A stretch of 64,000 nt of DNA from contig CAKZPE010000079.1 of the NCBI GenBank assembly GCA_937138495.1, positions 16,941 to 80,940 on the forward strand, given 5' to 3'. The DNA comes from an uncultured Oceanospirillaceae bacterium (GTDB lineage Bacteria > Pseudomonadota > Gammaproteobacteria > Pseudomonadales > Balneatricaceae). Positions 45,212 to 53,545 of the stretch are shown here, one piece after another (position 1 is the stretch's first letter; every line of letters begins with the position of its first letter). Under the pieces are notes generated by a model. It saw only the letters and a list, made by a program, of their open reading frames with translations, did no database searches and was not told where the DNA came from. A program made the translations under genes and the position numbers.

Positions 45212-45833
45212 CGGGTTAGCCTGAATACTGGTCACCCTGCCCACCGGCATATTAGCTATACTGTTGGTGGGTACCCGGGATTGCTGAAACCGGCCGGTAC
45301 TTCTGATTTTCAGTACATCTGTAAAATAAGGAAATCGGCCTAGCAATATTAGTCAATATGTCGATATACGCCGGATCATCAGCATCCGGTACCCATCTCT
45401 GAATACCCGCTGCCCGGTGTATATATCCTGATTTACCCCTGTCTGTACAGACTTGGCCTTTCTCATATTTAAGTGATAACCCTAATATCTAACGTACTGA
45501 AAAATATAACGATTGAATCAAACACCTATATATCTGCATGAGAAAATAGCGAACCGGCACATTCCACCTATACTTAGTTATACAAAAAGCTATCTGTCTG
45601 GACTCCCACGACCCACCTTTCAGACGGGTAGCTTTTTATTTTGCCCTGAGTCCCCCTCCGGGCTACCCCTGTATGTCTTCATGCGACAATCGCTAAAATT
45701 CATTTAATTCAATCAGTTAAATAAAACAATTGTTTAACTGCATCTGAACAGTATGCGCCTTGCCGTGACGACATTTACCGGTTCCCTGACTATACTTAAG
45801 TGCAATTATCGCCATCGGCAACTCTGAATTCCT
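45212..45833. other. Long intergenic region with a structured element
   Basis: About 620 bases without a convincing gene. AT-rich from about 45420 to 45545 and 45690 to 45740. It holds the structured element at 45584-45668. A short frame at 45513-45707 crosses that element and is not believed. Confidence 0.5.
45584..45668 (+). ncRNA. Structured leader candidate with alternative hairpins
   Basis: AAAAAGCTA near 45584 can pair with TAGCTTTTT (45629-45637), with GTCTG/CAGAC extending the stem and a T-run after it, giving a terminator. GGGTAGC (45626-45632) can instead pair with GCTACCC (45662-45668), and GGACTC (45600-45605) with GAGTCC (45648-45653). The two folds exclude each other. It lies about 165 bases before a GAF-GGDEF gene. 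It may be an attenuator or riboswitch-like leader, but I do not recognise a known class. Confidence 0.35.
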
Positions 45834-47438
45834 ATGTCCACTGTGTCAGATCAGCAGGCTGCAATTTCGGAACAACCCTTCGCCTTATCGCCTGAGGTAA
45901 GCATCGCGCTGGCCCACTTTATCAACCTTGTTATCACCGCCCCCACAGAACAAAAGATCTATTCCATACTGGCCCGCAGCCTTAAAAACCTGATTCCCAA
46001 TGACCGGGCAAGCGTCACCCTGCTTAACAGTGAAACCGCTCAGCTGGATATTATTACCCTGCACGGACAGGACAGCACACTGCCACCGGGCACGTCACTG
46101 CCAGTCGAAAACACCTTTACCGGCCGGGCATGCAGACAGTGTAAAGGACAGCTCCACCAGCTCAGTGCAGCCGTCACAGAAATCGATGGACAGATCCTCT
46201 ATAAAGACGGCATACGCAGCATTATCAATGCCCCTCTGGTTATTCACGGCGACGCCATTGGCAGTATCAATTCAGGTCACTGCCATCACGACGGTTTTAA
46301 TACAGTTTCACTGCAGTTACTGGAACTGGTGGCTCAGCTGGTATCAGCAAATATTGAACGCCAGCGACTACTGGAAGACCGGCAGAAAGCCGTCAGCCAT
46401 TACCGTTTTTACGCCACACAACTGGAAAACCTCAACCGACTGGCGCAACAACTTTCAACGGTCAGCTCAGTGACTGAAACGCTGGAAATAACCACCCGGA
46501 CGCTTCAGATAATGATGCCATCACGGCGCATCAGTTATGCCGCTTACTGCCCGGAACAGGACAGCTTTGACATCACCGTACTGGCGGGCAATGAGATTAT
46601 GAACTGCCTGTGTTTACCGGCTAAAGGCACCAGCCTGGAGCGGGTTATGAGTGCTCAGAAACCTATGTACTTTTCTCATCTGGCAGACTCTCTCTACCCG
46701 GAACACCGCTGTCTGAGTGAAAAAGGCATGACCTGCGCCTGGAGTATCCCGGTCCGTAGCGGCAAACGTGTTATTGCTGTACTCAATGCATCGTCTTCAG
46801 CACCGGACGCTAACCCTCACCGGCTAATGGATATACTGGGTACACTCAGCGGCATAATCGGCAGTGTACTGGAACGCCTCAACGCCCAGCAAAAACTGAT
46901 CCATCAGGTTAACCATGACAATGTTACCGGCCTGCCAAACCGGGTATTACTCAACCGGCACATCGATAAATTCATGTCTGACCAGCATATTCAGCGCTTT
47001 GCCCTGCTGTTTGTGGATCTGGATCACTTTAAAGCCGTCAATGATACCCTTGGCCATCAGGTTGGCGATGAACTGCTGGCACTGGTAGGTAAGCGGATGC
47101 GCCATACTGTCCGGGAAGAAGATCTTGTCGCCAGGGTCGGCGGTGATGAATTTATCGTATTATTAAAAGATGATAATCAGGCCAGACGAAGCCAGGAAAC
47201 CGCACACCGCATCATAAGCGCCCTGTCACATCCGTTCGATATCAAAGGCGAAATCCTCAATATCAACGCCAGTATAGGCATATGCCTGTCATCAGACACT
47301 TTGTATAAAACCGAAGACATGATAAAAGCAGCCGATATGGCAATGTATGAAGCAAAAGTGGCAGGCAGAGGCACGTACCGTATCAGCCAGCAACAGCAAC
47401 CACTGGTCAGTAGCCGCCATAAACCAGGCCCAAAATAA
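45834..47438 (+). CDS. Diguanylate cyclase with two GAF sensor domains
   Basis: A 534-residue cytoplasmic protein. GAF domain 1 spans ~25-180 (IYSILARSLKNLIPNDRASVTLLN) and contains a CRQCKG cysteine pair and a CHHDG segment. GAF domain 2 spans ~205-355 (with NCLCLP and EHRCLSEKGMTCAWSIPV). The GGDEF domain has NVTGLPNRVLLN, FVDLDHFKAVNDTLGH and RVGGDEF. The I-site REED is at the right distance. The cysteines and histidines in the GAF domains could bind metal or heme, or sense redox, but this is inference. Confidence 0.93.
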   Translation: MSTVSDQQAAISEQPFALSPEVSIALAHFINLVITAPTEQKIYSILARSLKNLIPNDRASVTLLNSETAQLDIITLHGQDSTLPPGTSLPVENTFTGRACRQCKGQLHQLSAAVTEIDGQILYKDGIRSIINAPLVIHGDAIGSINSGHCHHDGFNTVSLQLLELVAQLVSANIERQRLLEDRQKAVSHYRFYATQLENLNRLAQQLSTVSSVTETLEITTRTLQIMMPSRRISYAAYCPEQDSFDITVLAGNEIMNCLCLPAKGTSLERVMSAQKPMYFSHLADSLYPEHRCLSEKGMTCAWSIPVRSGKRVIAVLNASSSAPDANPHRLMDILGTLSGIIGSVLERLNAQQKLIHQVNHDNVTGLPNRVLLNRHIDKFMSDQHIQRFALLFVDLDHFKAVNDTLGHQVGDELLALVGKRMRHTVREEDLVARVGGDEFIVLLKDDNQARRSQETAHRIISALSHPFDIKGEILNINASIGICLSSDTLYKTEDMIKAADMAMYEAKVAGRGTYRISQQQQPLVSSRHKPGPK

Positions 47439-47466
47439 CCGGAAAGCAAACTCACCTTCCGGTTAT
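47435..47466. terminator. Hairpin between convergent GGDEF and pseudoazurin genes
   Basis: ATAACCGGAA and TTCCGGTTAT form a perfect 10-bp stem with a 12-base loop that includes the GGDEF stop codon. No T-run, so function as a terminator is uncertain. Confidence 0.5.
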
Positions 47467-47476
47467 CAGCTACGCT

Positions 47477-47920
47477 TTATTTAGCCTGACCAAGATAGGT
47501 ATCCAAACGGTCTTTATTCATCACGAAGCGGGCCTTAAGTGCCGTAGCATCTGCCACTATTGCATCCATATTTACCGGTTCACCCGCCACGATCACCCCC
47601 ACCATCGCCATCACGACATGCGGCATACACTGATATACATAGACCCCTTCTTTATCCAGTGTGACCGATACAGGTTGCCCCATCCCCCCTTTCCAGCTCA
47701 CCGCACCAGCCGGTGCCAACCCGGGAACCAGTTCCGAATTATGGCCCATGTCAGTAGGTACAAATGTAATGGTATCTCCCACTTCGGCTTTCACCACCGC
47801 CGGTTCGAACACCATAGCCCCCTCAGCGCCAACATTCTTCATCTCAACCTTAATGTCTGCCGCCGAAGCACCGACTGCCAGACACGCAAAGGCAACTCCC
47901 GCAAATAATTTCAGTTTCAT
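47477..47920 (-). CDS. Pseudoazurin (type I blue copper protein)
   Basis: A 147-residue periplasmic protein with a signal peptide of about 20 residues (ending GASA). The copper ligands are His in DMGHNSE, and Cys, His and Met in YQCMPHVVMAM with the C-x2-H-x4-M spacing of pseudoazurins. The C-terminal helices (MDAIVADATALKARFVMNKDRLDTYL) are also typical. It carries electrons to periplasmic reductases such as nitrite or nitrous-oxide reductase, none of which is in this window. No FNR-type site was found. Confidence 0.92.
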   Translation of the reverse strand: MKLKLFAGVAFACLAVGASAADIKVEMKNVGAEGAMVFEPAVVKAEVGDTITFVPTDMGHNSELVPGLAPAGAVSWKGGMGQPVSVTLDKEGVYVYQCMPHVVMAMVGVIVAGEPVNMDAIVADATALKARFVMNKDRLDTYLGQAK

Positions 47921-48036
47921 GGCAATCTCCTGTTATTAAAATCTGACTGTATAATCTGATTTATAATGTACGCCACTAAAACATTAAAAGCATCTGATAA
48001 TCATTATTATTCGCAATTATTATATGTTTTTTCACC

Positions 48037-48068
48037 ATAAAAAAACGGCTGCCTTTCGGCAACCGTTT
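48037..48068 (-). terminator. Rho-independent terminator after lectin gene
   Basis: On the minus strand AAACGGTTGCC and GGCAGCCGTTT form a stem with one G-U pair and a short GAAA loop, followed by a T-run. It lies 30 bases after the lectin stop. Confidence 0.85.
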
Positions 48069-48097
48069 CTGTGTTTAACTTCAGTATCTGCTGATAA

Positions 48098-48445
48098 TCA
48101 GAATACGTATCTGATCTCTATAACACTCATCTCACCCTGCACGACAGACTCCCACCGACCGGTAAACTCAGCCCCATAAGACGCAGCCAGTACCGGCCCG
48201 ATTTCCTGGGCTTCATCATCACTCCAGAGTGGCCCGGCCAGTACCGTGGTTACCAATTCATTGCTGCCCTGCCGGCCAGTACTCATTTCTACTTCAATAA
48301 CGCTCATCTTGCCATCAACGACGGTATTCCACCCGCCGGTCCAGACTCCCTGGTGGGCAGCAGCAATCATCGGTGCTTTTTTTTCGGCATCAGCCTGATT
48401 CCAGATCGGACCAGCCGGTAAATTGACTTTGTAGCTCGACATCAC
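48098..48445 (-). CDS. MVL-type mannan-binding lectin
   Basis: A 115-residue protein made of two ~55-residue repeats: SYKVNLPAGPIWNQADAEKK...WTGGWNTVVDGKMSVIEVEM and TTVLAGPLWSDDEAQEIGP...FTGRWESVVQGEMSVIEIRYVF. This closely follows my recall of the Microcystis viridis lectin MVL, a two-repeat lectin for the core of high-mannose N-glycans. The tryptophans of each repeat (WN/WS, W, GGW/GRW) match its binding regions. There is no signal peptide, so export would need another route. Its role in a marine gammaproteobacterium is unknown; defence, competition or host interaction are possible. Confidence 0.9.
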   Translation of the reverse strand: MMSSYKVNLPAGPIWNQADAEKKAPMIAAAHQGVWTGGWNTVVDGKMSVIEVEMSTGRQGSNELVTTVLAGPLWSDDEAQEIGPVLAASYGAEFTGRWESVVQGEMSVIEIRYVF

Positions 48446-48639
48446 GATTCCCTGTTATGCTCTGGCTGACACAGATCCAACAGATACGATCAGCCCGGTA
48501 TCAAATGACTTACATCTAACGAACATTTTGTATGGCATTTATAGCCATCAAACGGTGTAATTTCAGCAGAAAAAATCAGGCAGGTACGATCACTGAGCAG
48601 AAGATTTACGGGGCGATATGCGCCCATACCACCCCGTAT

Positions 48640-48890
48640 AAAAATCATCCTTAACGAAGCTCCCATCCGTGAAGTGACTTTGTCCATAAAGCCTTTCGTC
48701 CGTGAATTAATCCATGAGCGCCTCATCCAAACAGAGGCTAATATCCTGCTCGTCCATGAATGGGTGACTCCGTCCCCCAGATCCATTCATGCATACATCC
48801 TGATGCAGCGCTCATCCATGAACTTTTCAGTCCCTTGCAATCTTTCCTGTAGCTTCGATCCAGCATCCGTGTCATTTGCGAAATGTCATC
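48640..48890 (-). ncRNA. Minus-strand ANGGA hairpin array, CsrA/RsmA-sponge or repeat candidate
   Basis: Read on the minus strand, these 250 bases contain about eleven ANGGA motifs and about nineteen GGA in total. Several sit in hexaloops of mini-hairpins, e.g. TTC-ACGGAC-GAA, TTT-ATGGAC-AAA, TTC-ATGGAT-GAG and TTC-ATGGAC-GAG. That is the CsrA-binding form seen in CsrB/RsmZ RNAs. Alternatively it is a decayed intergenic hairpin repeat. It ends about 195 bases before the lectin start, so it may also be that gene's leader. No clean terminator was seen at its end. The rest of 48446-49125 has no gene. Confidence 0.4.
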
Positions 48891-49093
48891 CTGACACGCT
48901 CCTTTTTGACTGCTGCAATGATCTCTCCGTACAAATAAGTCTAACAAAGCCTGAATTTTAAAAAGTATCATCTTGGTATCAGTTGCCCTTTCAAAAAGAG
49001 ACGAAACAGCATGATTGATTATTTTTTAATCAACAGTTGACTATGGAAGGCGTAAAGAGACGAAAATCAGGTTAGAAAACAAACACAGGCAAT

Positions 49094-49120
49094 AACCGCC
49101 ACTCCCGGTGAGCGGCGGTT
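49094..49120 (-). terminator. Hairpin after large regulator gene
   Basis: AACCGCC and GGCGGTT with a 13-base interior just downstream of the minus-strand stop at 49126. There is no T-run; weak terminator at best. Confidence 0.45.
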
Positions 49121-49125
49121 CAAAA

Positions 49126-52047
49126 TCAGCTAAACAGGCTGTGCTGTAAGGGAGTGCAGGAAAAATGAAGGCGGGCTTTCTGTATCCACTCAGAAGCAAC
49201 GAAGGAATTATCTCCGACTGTACGGGACATCAGGTAATACAGTTCAGGCAAATAACAGTTAGTGCCCTGCTGCTCAGCCACACTGATGGCTTCTTCCAGC
49301 ACCTTAACAGCCTCATGCGACTGCCCGTGACTGATCAGCACGTCACCGATCAGTGCAGCATACAAAGACTGGGTAAGACGGAACCCGGTACTGGATAACC
49401 AGCGCTGATAGCCTGCGGAAATCGTCAGGATATGCTGTTCATCCGGATTCAGCTGATACTCAGCCCATCCCTTAAATAAAGCAGCGATGCCCTGATAAAA
49501 CGGGAATGCGTTTTCCTCAGTCAGCACTTCCAATTCCGCGGCGTACTCCAGCGTTTTCTGAACATCACGCTTTTTCCAGTAAAACCAGGCACCGGCCTGC
49601 AGAGCAATCGCCAGGCTGAACATGTGTCCTACTTCACGACTGGTTGCAATCATTTCCAGAAGATACGACTCAGCCTGCTCATCCTGGAGCTGCAATGCAC
49701 TCAGACACTTAAAGCACCAGGCGATCATCCGCGGGTCCTGCCCCTCAATCTCAAGTGCTGACTCAAGCATATCCGGATCATATTGCTGTAAAGCCAGATG
49801 GGAATGACGAAAAGCATCCTTTGCCCTGCCAGCCCAGAAACAGGTATTGCCGAGTGCTGTCAGTGCCTGCATTTTACAGGCGTTATCTTCCAGCTGCTCT
49901 GACAACTCCAGTGCTTCCTGGGCATAACCAATAGCTTCCGGGATATCCAGGCGCATCAGAGCAATGGTCCAGATCCGGAATAGCCCGTTCACCTTTCGGT
50001 GATAACTCTGCGTCTGGTCACACAGTTCCAGAATTTCTGAATAAACGTCACTGATTACCGGCGAATACCAGCCGTAACGCATCTTATAAACATTCGCCAG
50101 ATAGAACAGCAGGTCCAGCTTCAGATCTTCACACTGCTCAGGCGTATACTTGCCCCGGGTACAATGCTCAGGCTGCGCAGCGGTCACCAGCATTTCCCGG
50201 GCTTCCAGCAGCTGTGCTTCCGCTTCACTGTAGTTATCTGCAGCAATCAGCAAATTGGCATAACGGGCCTGATAAATAACCGCCCGAAAATAATTTCCGG
50301 CCAGTTTAAACTGACGGAACAGCCACTCCGTGCGTAAGCGGTCCCGCGCAGGGGTTTGCTCAGACAACTTGCCATCCATCATGGCTTTTTCAACTTCACC
50401 AGCCAACTGATTATGCCGCTCCGAACGGTCTTCATCCTTCAGACTTTCAACCACCAGCTCACGTATCAGCCGGTTCGCAATTTCCAGCTGGCCATCGCCG
50501 GTTGTCCGGACCAACTGAGATTGTCGCAACGCTTTCAGATCAGACTGCCCGGCCAGCACATACAGTACATCAAGCGGCAATGAAGCACTGGCCAATGCCA
50601 GATACTGCATAGCCTGCAGCTCACCAAAGCTGAGGGCAAATAACTGTTCCTCCAACACCAGCTGAATTGATTCAGGCATCTGCTGACTGTCAGGGTCTAT
50701 CTGTTCGAGCAACAGGTTCAGATAAAAAGGTACACCGTTTGACCGGGCAATGCTCTGTTGCAACCATTCCCGTGAATGATGCTGAAAATGCCCTGCCAGC
50801 TTCTCACACTCCGCCACAGTCAGCCGGGATAGCGCGATAAAGGCATCGGGGTTCAGCAACCGGATAACCCGGTCAGAGTAACGGAACGTACTGGTAATCA
50901 CCGCCGCAACTGGGAAATTCCGTAACGTCCCGCTTAACTCTGCGAGCTGCTCCAGCGCATCTGACACGCACAGGTGAATATTATCAATCAGCAAAGCCAG
51001 ACCGGCGGGCATGTTTTCCAGCGTAGCAGCCAGAACATCGTCATCGTCAGACACACCTTCAGGGCGCCACTGCTCCAGACGGTTAATCAGTGACGTACGC
51101 CAGTCAGTTTCATGCTGCTCTGCATCCAGGTGAATTACCTGCATGCCCTGATTGTGCGCATAGCCGGACATCTCATCCAGCATCCGGGTTTTACCCATGC
51201 CGGAATCACCGGCCAGACAATTCAGGGTTAGCTTTTGTGCAGCCAGGCTAACATCAAACTGGGTTTTAAGGCGGCTGAGCTCTTTATCACGGCCATACAG
51301 AGGAATTTGCCGCTCATCGTTACGGGTGGGTCCTTCAATCACCCACCAGCCGGACTGTTCAGGCTGTAATGGTGAGAAGTCAAACTGCAGATCATAAAGA
51401 AATTTAAGCTGATCACCGACGACAATTTTATTGGCCGGCACATACATGGCGTCATCCAGCAAACGGCTGATTTCACTGTTTGGCAGATTATAAGAAGTAC
51501 CGTCATGGTGTAAGTGCTCAAGCGACACCAGACAAAAATGCGGTGACAATAATGACGCTGGCCGGGCGGTGAGCATTTGCTCCAGCAGAAACAGAATATG
51601 CCGGCGGCCACTGTTACCCGCCCCCGGAGTTGTCGCATACTGACTGAACGCTGCAATCACATAGGCGCCATGCTGTTTAACAAACAGCGGGGACAAATCA
51701 TTGAGCTGTTGCTGAATGAGAGTATTTTGCTCTGCATCAGTGACCTTAACAACGGCAACAACACTTAACCGGTTCTGTAGCAGGCTATGCTCTTCCGCCA
51801 GATCGTGCTGCTCTTTGTGCAATGACAATTCAATATGCGGAACCGAAAAAAACTCTGCCAGATTATGCAATGTACGCAATGTAACTGCTTTGTTAGTTTC
51901 TGCACGCTTAATCGTCGCGATAGAAATGCGCAGATGCTGACGCTCGCAGGCATCGGCCAGCGCCTCCTGACTCAGACCATGCTCCCGCCTGAGACGTTTC
52001 AGGCGAACACCATCAATAAAAATCTGCCGGTCTTTTTGTTTTGTCAT
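49126..52047 (-). CDS. Large regulator: HTH, degenerate cyclase-like domain, AAA ATPase, TPR
   Basis: A 973-residue cytoplasmic protein. An XRE-type HTH occupies residues ~10-72 (LKRLRREHGLSQEALADACE, ISIATIKRAE). Residues ~92-240 look like a degenerate class III nucleotide-cyclase domain (HGAYVIAAF, then a C-terminal VPANKIVVGDQLKFLYDLQFDFSPL and WWVIEGP as in cyclase-AAA proteins); catalytic metal residues are not evident. A STAND/AAA_16 ATPase follows with IPLYGRDKEL, Walker A GDSGMGKT (~281-288) and a Walker-B-like GLALLIDNIHL. The C-terminal ~450 residues are TPR-like helices. Probably a signal-dependent regulator; target unknown. Confidence 0.85.
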   Translation of the reverse strand: MTKQKDRQIFIDGVRLKRLRREHGLSQEALADACERQHLRISIATIKRAETNKAVTLRTLHNLAEFFSVPHIELSLHKEQHDLAEEHSLLQNRLSVVAVVKVTDAEQNTLIQQQLNDLSPLFVKQHGAYVIAAFSQYATTPGAGNSGRRHILFLLEQMLTARPASLLSPHFCLVSLEHLHHDGTSYNLPNSEISRLLDDAMYVPANKIVVGDQLKFLYDLQFDFSPLQPEQSGWWVIEGPTRNDERQIPLYGRDKELSRLKTQFDVSLAAQKLTLNCLAGDSGMGKTRMLDEMSGYAHNQGMQVIHLDAEQHETDWRTSLINRLEQWRPEGVSDDDDVLAATLENMPAGLALLIDNIHLCVSDALEQLAELSGTLRNFPVAAVITSTFRYSDRVIRLLNPDAFIALSRLTVAECEKLAGHFQHHSREWLQQSIARSNGVPFYLNLLLEQIDPDSQQMPESIQLVLEEQLFALSFGELQAMQYLALASASLPLDVLYVLAGQSDLKALRQSQLVRTTGDGQLEIANRLIRELVVESLKDEDRSERHNQLAGEVEKAMMDGKLSEQTPARDRLRTEWLFRQFKLAGNYFRAVIYQARYANLLIAADNYSEAEAQLLEAREMLVTAAQPEHCTRGKYTPEQCEDLKLDLLFYLANVYKMRYGWYSPVISDVYSEILELCDQTQSYHRKVNGLFRIWTIALMRLDIPEAIGYAQEALELSEQLEDNACKMQALTALGNTCFWAGRAKDAFRHSHLALQQYDPDMLESALEIEGQDPRMIAWCFKCLSALQLQDEQAESYLLEMIATSREVGHMFSLAIALQAGAWFYWKKRDVQKTLEYAAELEVLTEENAFPFYQGIAALFKGWAEYQLNPDEQHILTISAGYQRWLSSTGFRLTQSLYAALIGDVLISHGQSHEAVKVLEEAISVAEQQGTNCYLPELYYLMSRTVGDNSFVASEWIQKARLHFSCTPLQHSLFS

Positions 52048-52468
52048 GCATCAAATCCTGAACCAGGTAAAACCTGTTTAACAACCTGCTGAACGTGTCA
52101 GACATAAAAACAGAAAATGGCCATCAACTAATACAGAAACAAGCCAACTGCCCGGCTTTGATCGAACATATTCAGTGGATGAAACACTTTATTATTCTAA
52201 TACTTATGTAACAAACAGGAGAACAGTCAGACAGGTATCCGCTTGTGCTTCCATTACCGGAAACGCGCATACCCTAAAATGACGGATTCGCTGCTATTTG
52301 CCGCCGACTGTCCCCACAGAAACGTTTTAATCAAAACGCTAGCCATGCAAAAAACAACCGAATCCCAAAAACCAAAATATACCTGACAATCTCAGGCAAC
52401 ACACCTGTTGATTCCAACAGCTAATAGTCTAATTGTTGCAATAAATCCTGAAAAAAGAAGTTAAACGA
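52048..52468. other. Intergenic region between two minus-strand regulator genes
   Basis: About 420 bases, AT-rich. I see no gene, RNA or clear terminator. It probably carries the promoter of the large regulator gene at its left side. Confidence 0.5.
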
Positions 52469-53242
52469 TCAATTTTCATAACCAAGTTGAGCAGAAATAG
52501 CCCGACCGGCAGCTTGCAGATCTTCAACCCAGGCATCTTTACGGCGTTCAATCGGCGCAGAAACCGACAAACCTGCCGTAATGTTACCGGTACGGTCGTA
52601 TAACAATACTCCGATACAGCCTACATCAATTTCTGCTTCCTCATTATCCAGCGCATAGCCCTGCGCAGCACTCTTCAGACACTCATCGGTCAGTGCCGGT
52701 AAGGATGAAAATGTGTTGCGGGTATACGCCGGTAAATTGGTTCGCTGGGCATAGTTAGCGATTTCTTCCTCTCCGCCTGACCCCAGCATCAGCTTACCTA
52801 CGCCGGTCACATGCAGAGGCGCCCGGCTGCCAATAATCTGCTGAACATGCATCATCCGGTTCGGTGTTACTTTCTCAAAATAGATGACAACATCCCCTTC
52901 ACGGATGGTCAGGTTGACCGTTTCACCGGTTTTATCCCGTAATTTTTCCATAAACGGCAAGGCAACAGCCCGTAAATCAATATCCGTATGCAAGCGGTTA
53001 CTTAGCTGCAAAAGGCGCTGGCCGAGACGGTATTCACCGCTGCCATTGCGCTCAACAAACCGGTTATCAATCAGAGAATGCAAAATCCTGTGTGCCGTTG
53101 ACGGGTGCAACCCGGTATCTGCGCTGAGCACCTTAAGTTTAACCGGCTTTGAATATCGGGAAATCGAATCCAGCAAGGTGGCAGCCCGGTCAATTACCTG
53201 AATGCGGGCTTCAGGTTTTTCTTTCTTTTTGTCCTGAGACAT
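52469..53242 (-). CDS. bhcR: IclR-family regulator of the beta-hydroxyaspartate cycle
   Basis: A 257-residue regulator. The N-terminal winged helix is RIQVIDRAATLLDSISRYSKPVKLKVLSADTGLHPSTAHRILHSL. The C-terminal effector domain follows (PFMEKLRDKTGETVNLTIREGDVVIYFEKV ... GLSVSAPIERR). It is divergent from bhcABCD, as in the described Paracoccus locus, where BhcR binds the bhc promoter and responds to glyoxylate. I chose ATG 53242 (MSQDKKKEK) because GGAGTGTAGAGAG precedes it; an upstream in-frame ATG at 53278 is possible. Two matching inverted repeats lie in the divergent region. Confidence 0.9.
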   Translation of the reverse strand: MSQDKKKEKPEARIQVIDRAATLLDSISRYSKPVKLKVLSADTGLHPSTAHRILHSLIDNRFVERNGSGEYRLGQRLLQLSNRLHTDIDLRAVALPFMEKLRDKTGETVNLTIREGDVVIYFEKVTPNRMMHVQQIIGSRAPLHVTGVGKLMLGSGGEEEIANYAQRTNLPAYTRNTFSSLPALTDECLKSAAQGYALDNEEAEIDVGCIGVLLYDRTGNITAGLSVSAPIERRKDAWVEDLQAAGRAISAQLGYEN

Positions 53243-53336
53243 CTCTCTACACTCCGAACGTCTGAAACGTAATTGCAATGGAAAACAATTTCATGATGCA
53301 GCACATATTTTCACATTACAAGACACATCGATTACA

Positions 53337-53351
53337 TTTCGTATTATGAAA
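53337..53351. promoter_or_regulatory. Putative BhcR operator 1
   Basis: TTTCGTATTATGAAA is an inverted repeat with arms TTTCGTA and TATGAAA. It lies in the bhcR-bhcA divergent region, about 95 bases before the bhcR start. It is the near reverse complement of operator 2. Confidence 0.7.
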
Positions 53352-53421
53352 ACTCATAGAAATCCATAAAAAACCTTTAAAACCAAACAATTAAAGTCAA
53401 AAAATATAAAAACATTACAAA

Positions 53422-53436
53422 TTTCATATTACGAAA
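53422..53436. promoter_or_regulatory. Putative BhcR operator 2
   Basis: TTTCATATTACGAAA; its reverse complement matches operator 1 at 14 of 15 positions. The two centres are 85 bp apart, about eight helical turns. It lies about 110 bases before bhcA. A weaker relative (GTATTGCGATAC) follows near 53444. Confidence 0.7.
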
Positions 53437-53545
53437 CCCTTGCGTATTGCGATACAAAAACCTGACCCGTAGGTTAAATAACAACTGGCCGACGCTGCTT
53501 TCATCTGGCGCACAGGTCTAATTATTAACTTTAGGCAGAGTAACC

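Noticed and set aside
45513..45707. Short open frame in the long intergenic region
   Set aside because: It crosses the structured element and has no ribosome-binding site.
47921..48020. FNR-type site before pseudoazurin
   Set aside because: No TTGAT-N4-ATCAA-like match was found; only AT-rich sequence.
48674..48961. Plus-strand open frame across the GGA array
   Set aside because: It is the complement of a repetitive hairpin region; residues are low-quality and no start signal is present.
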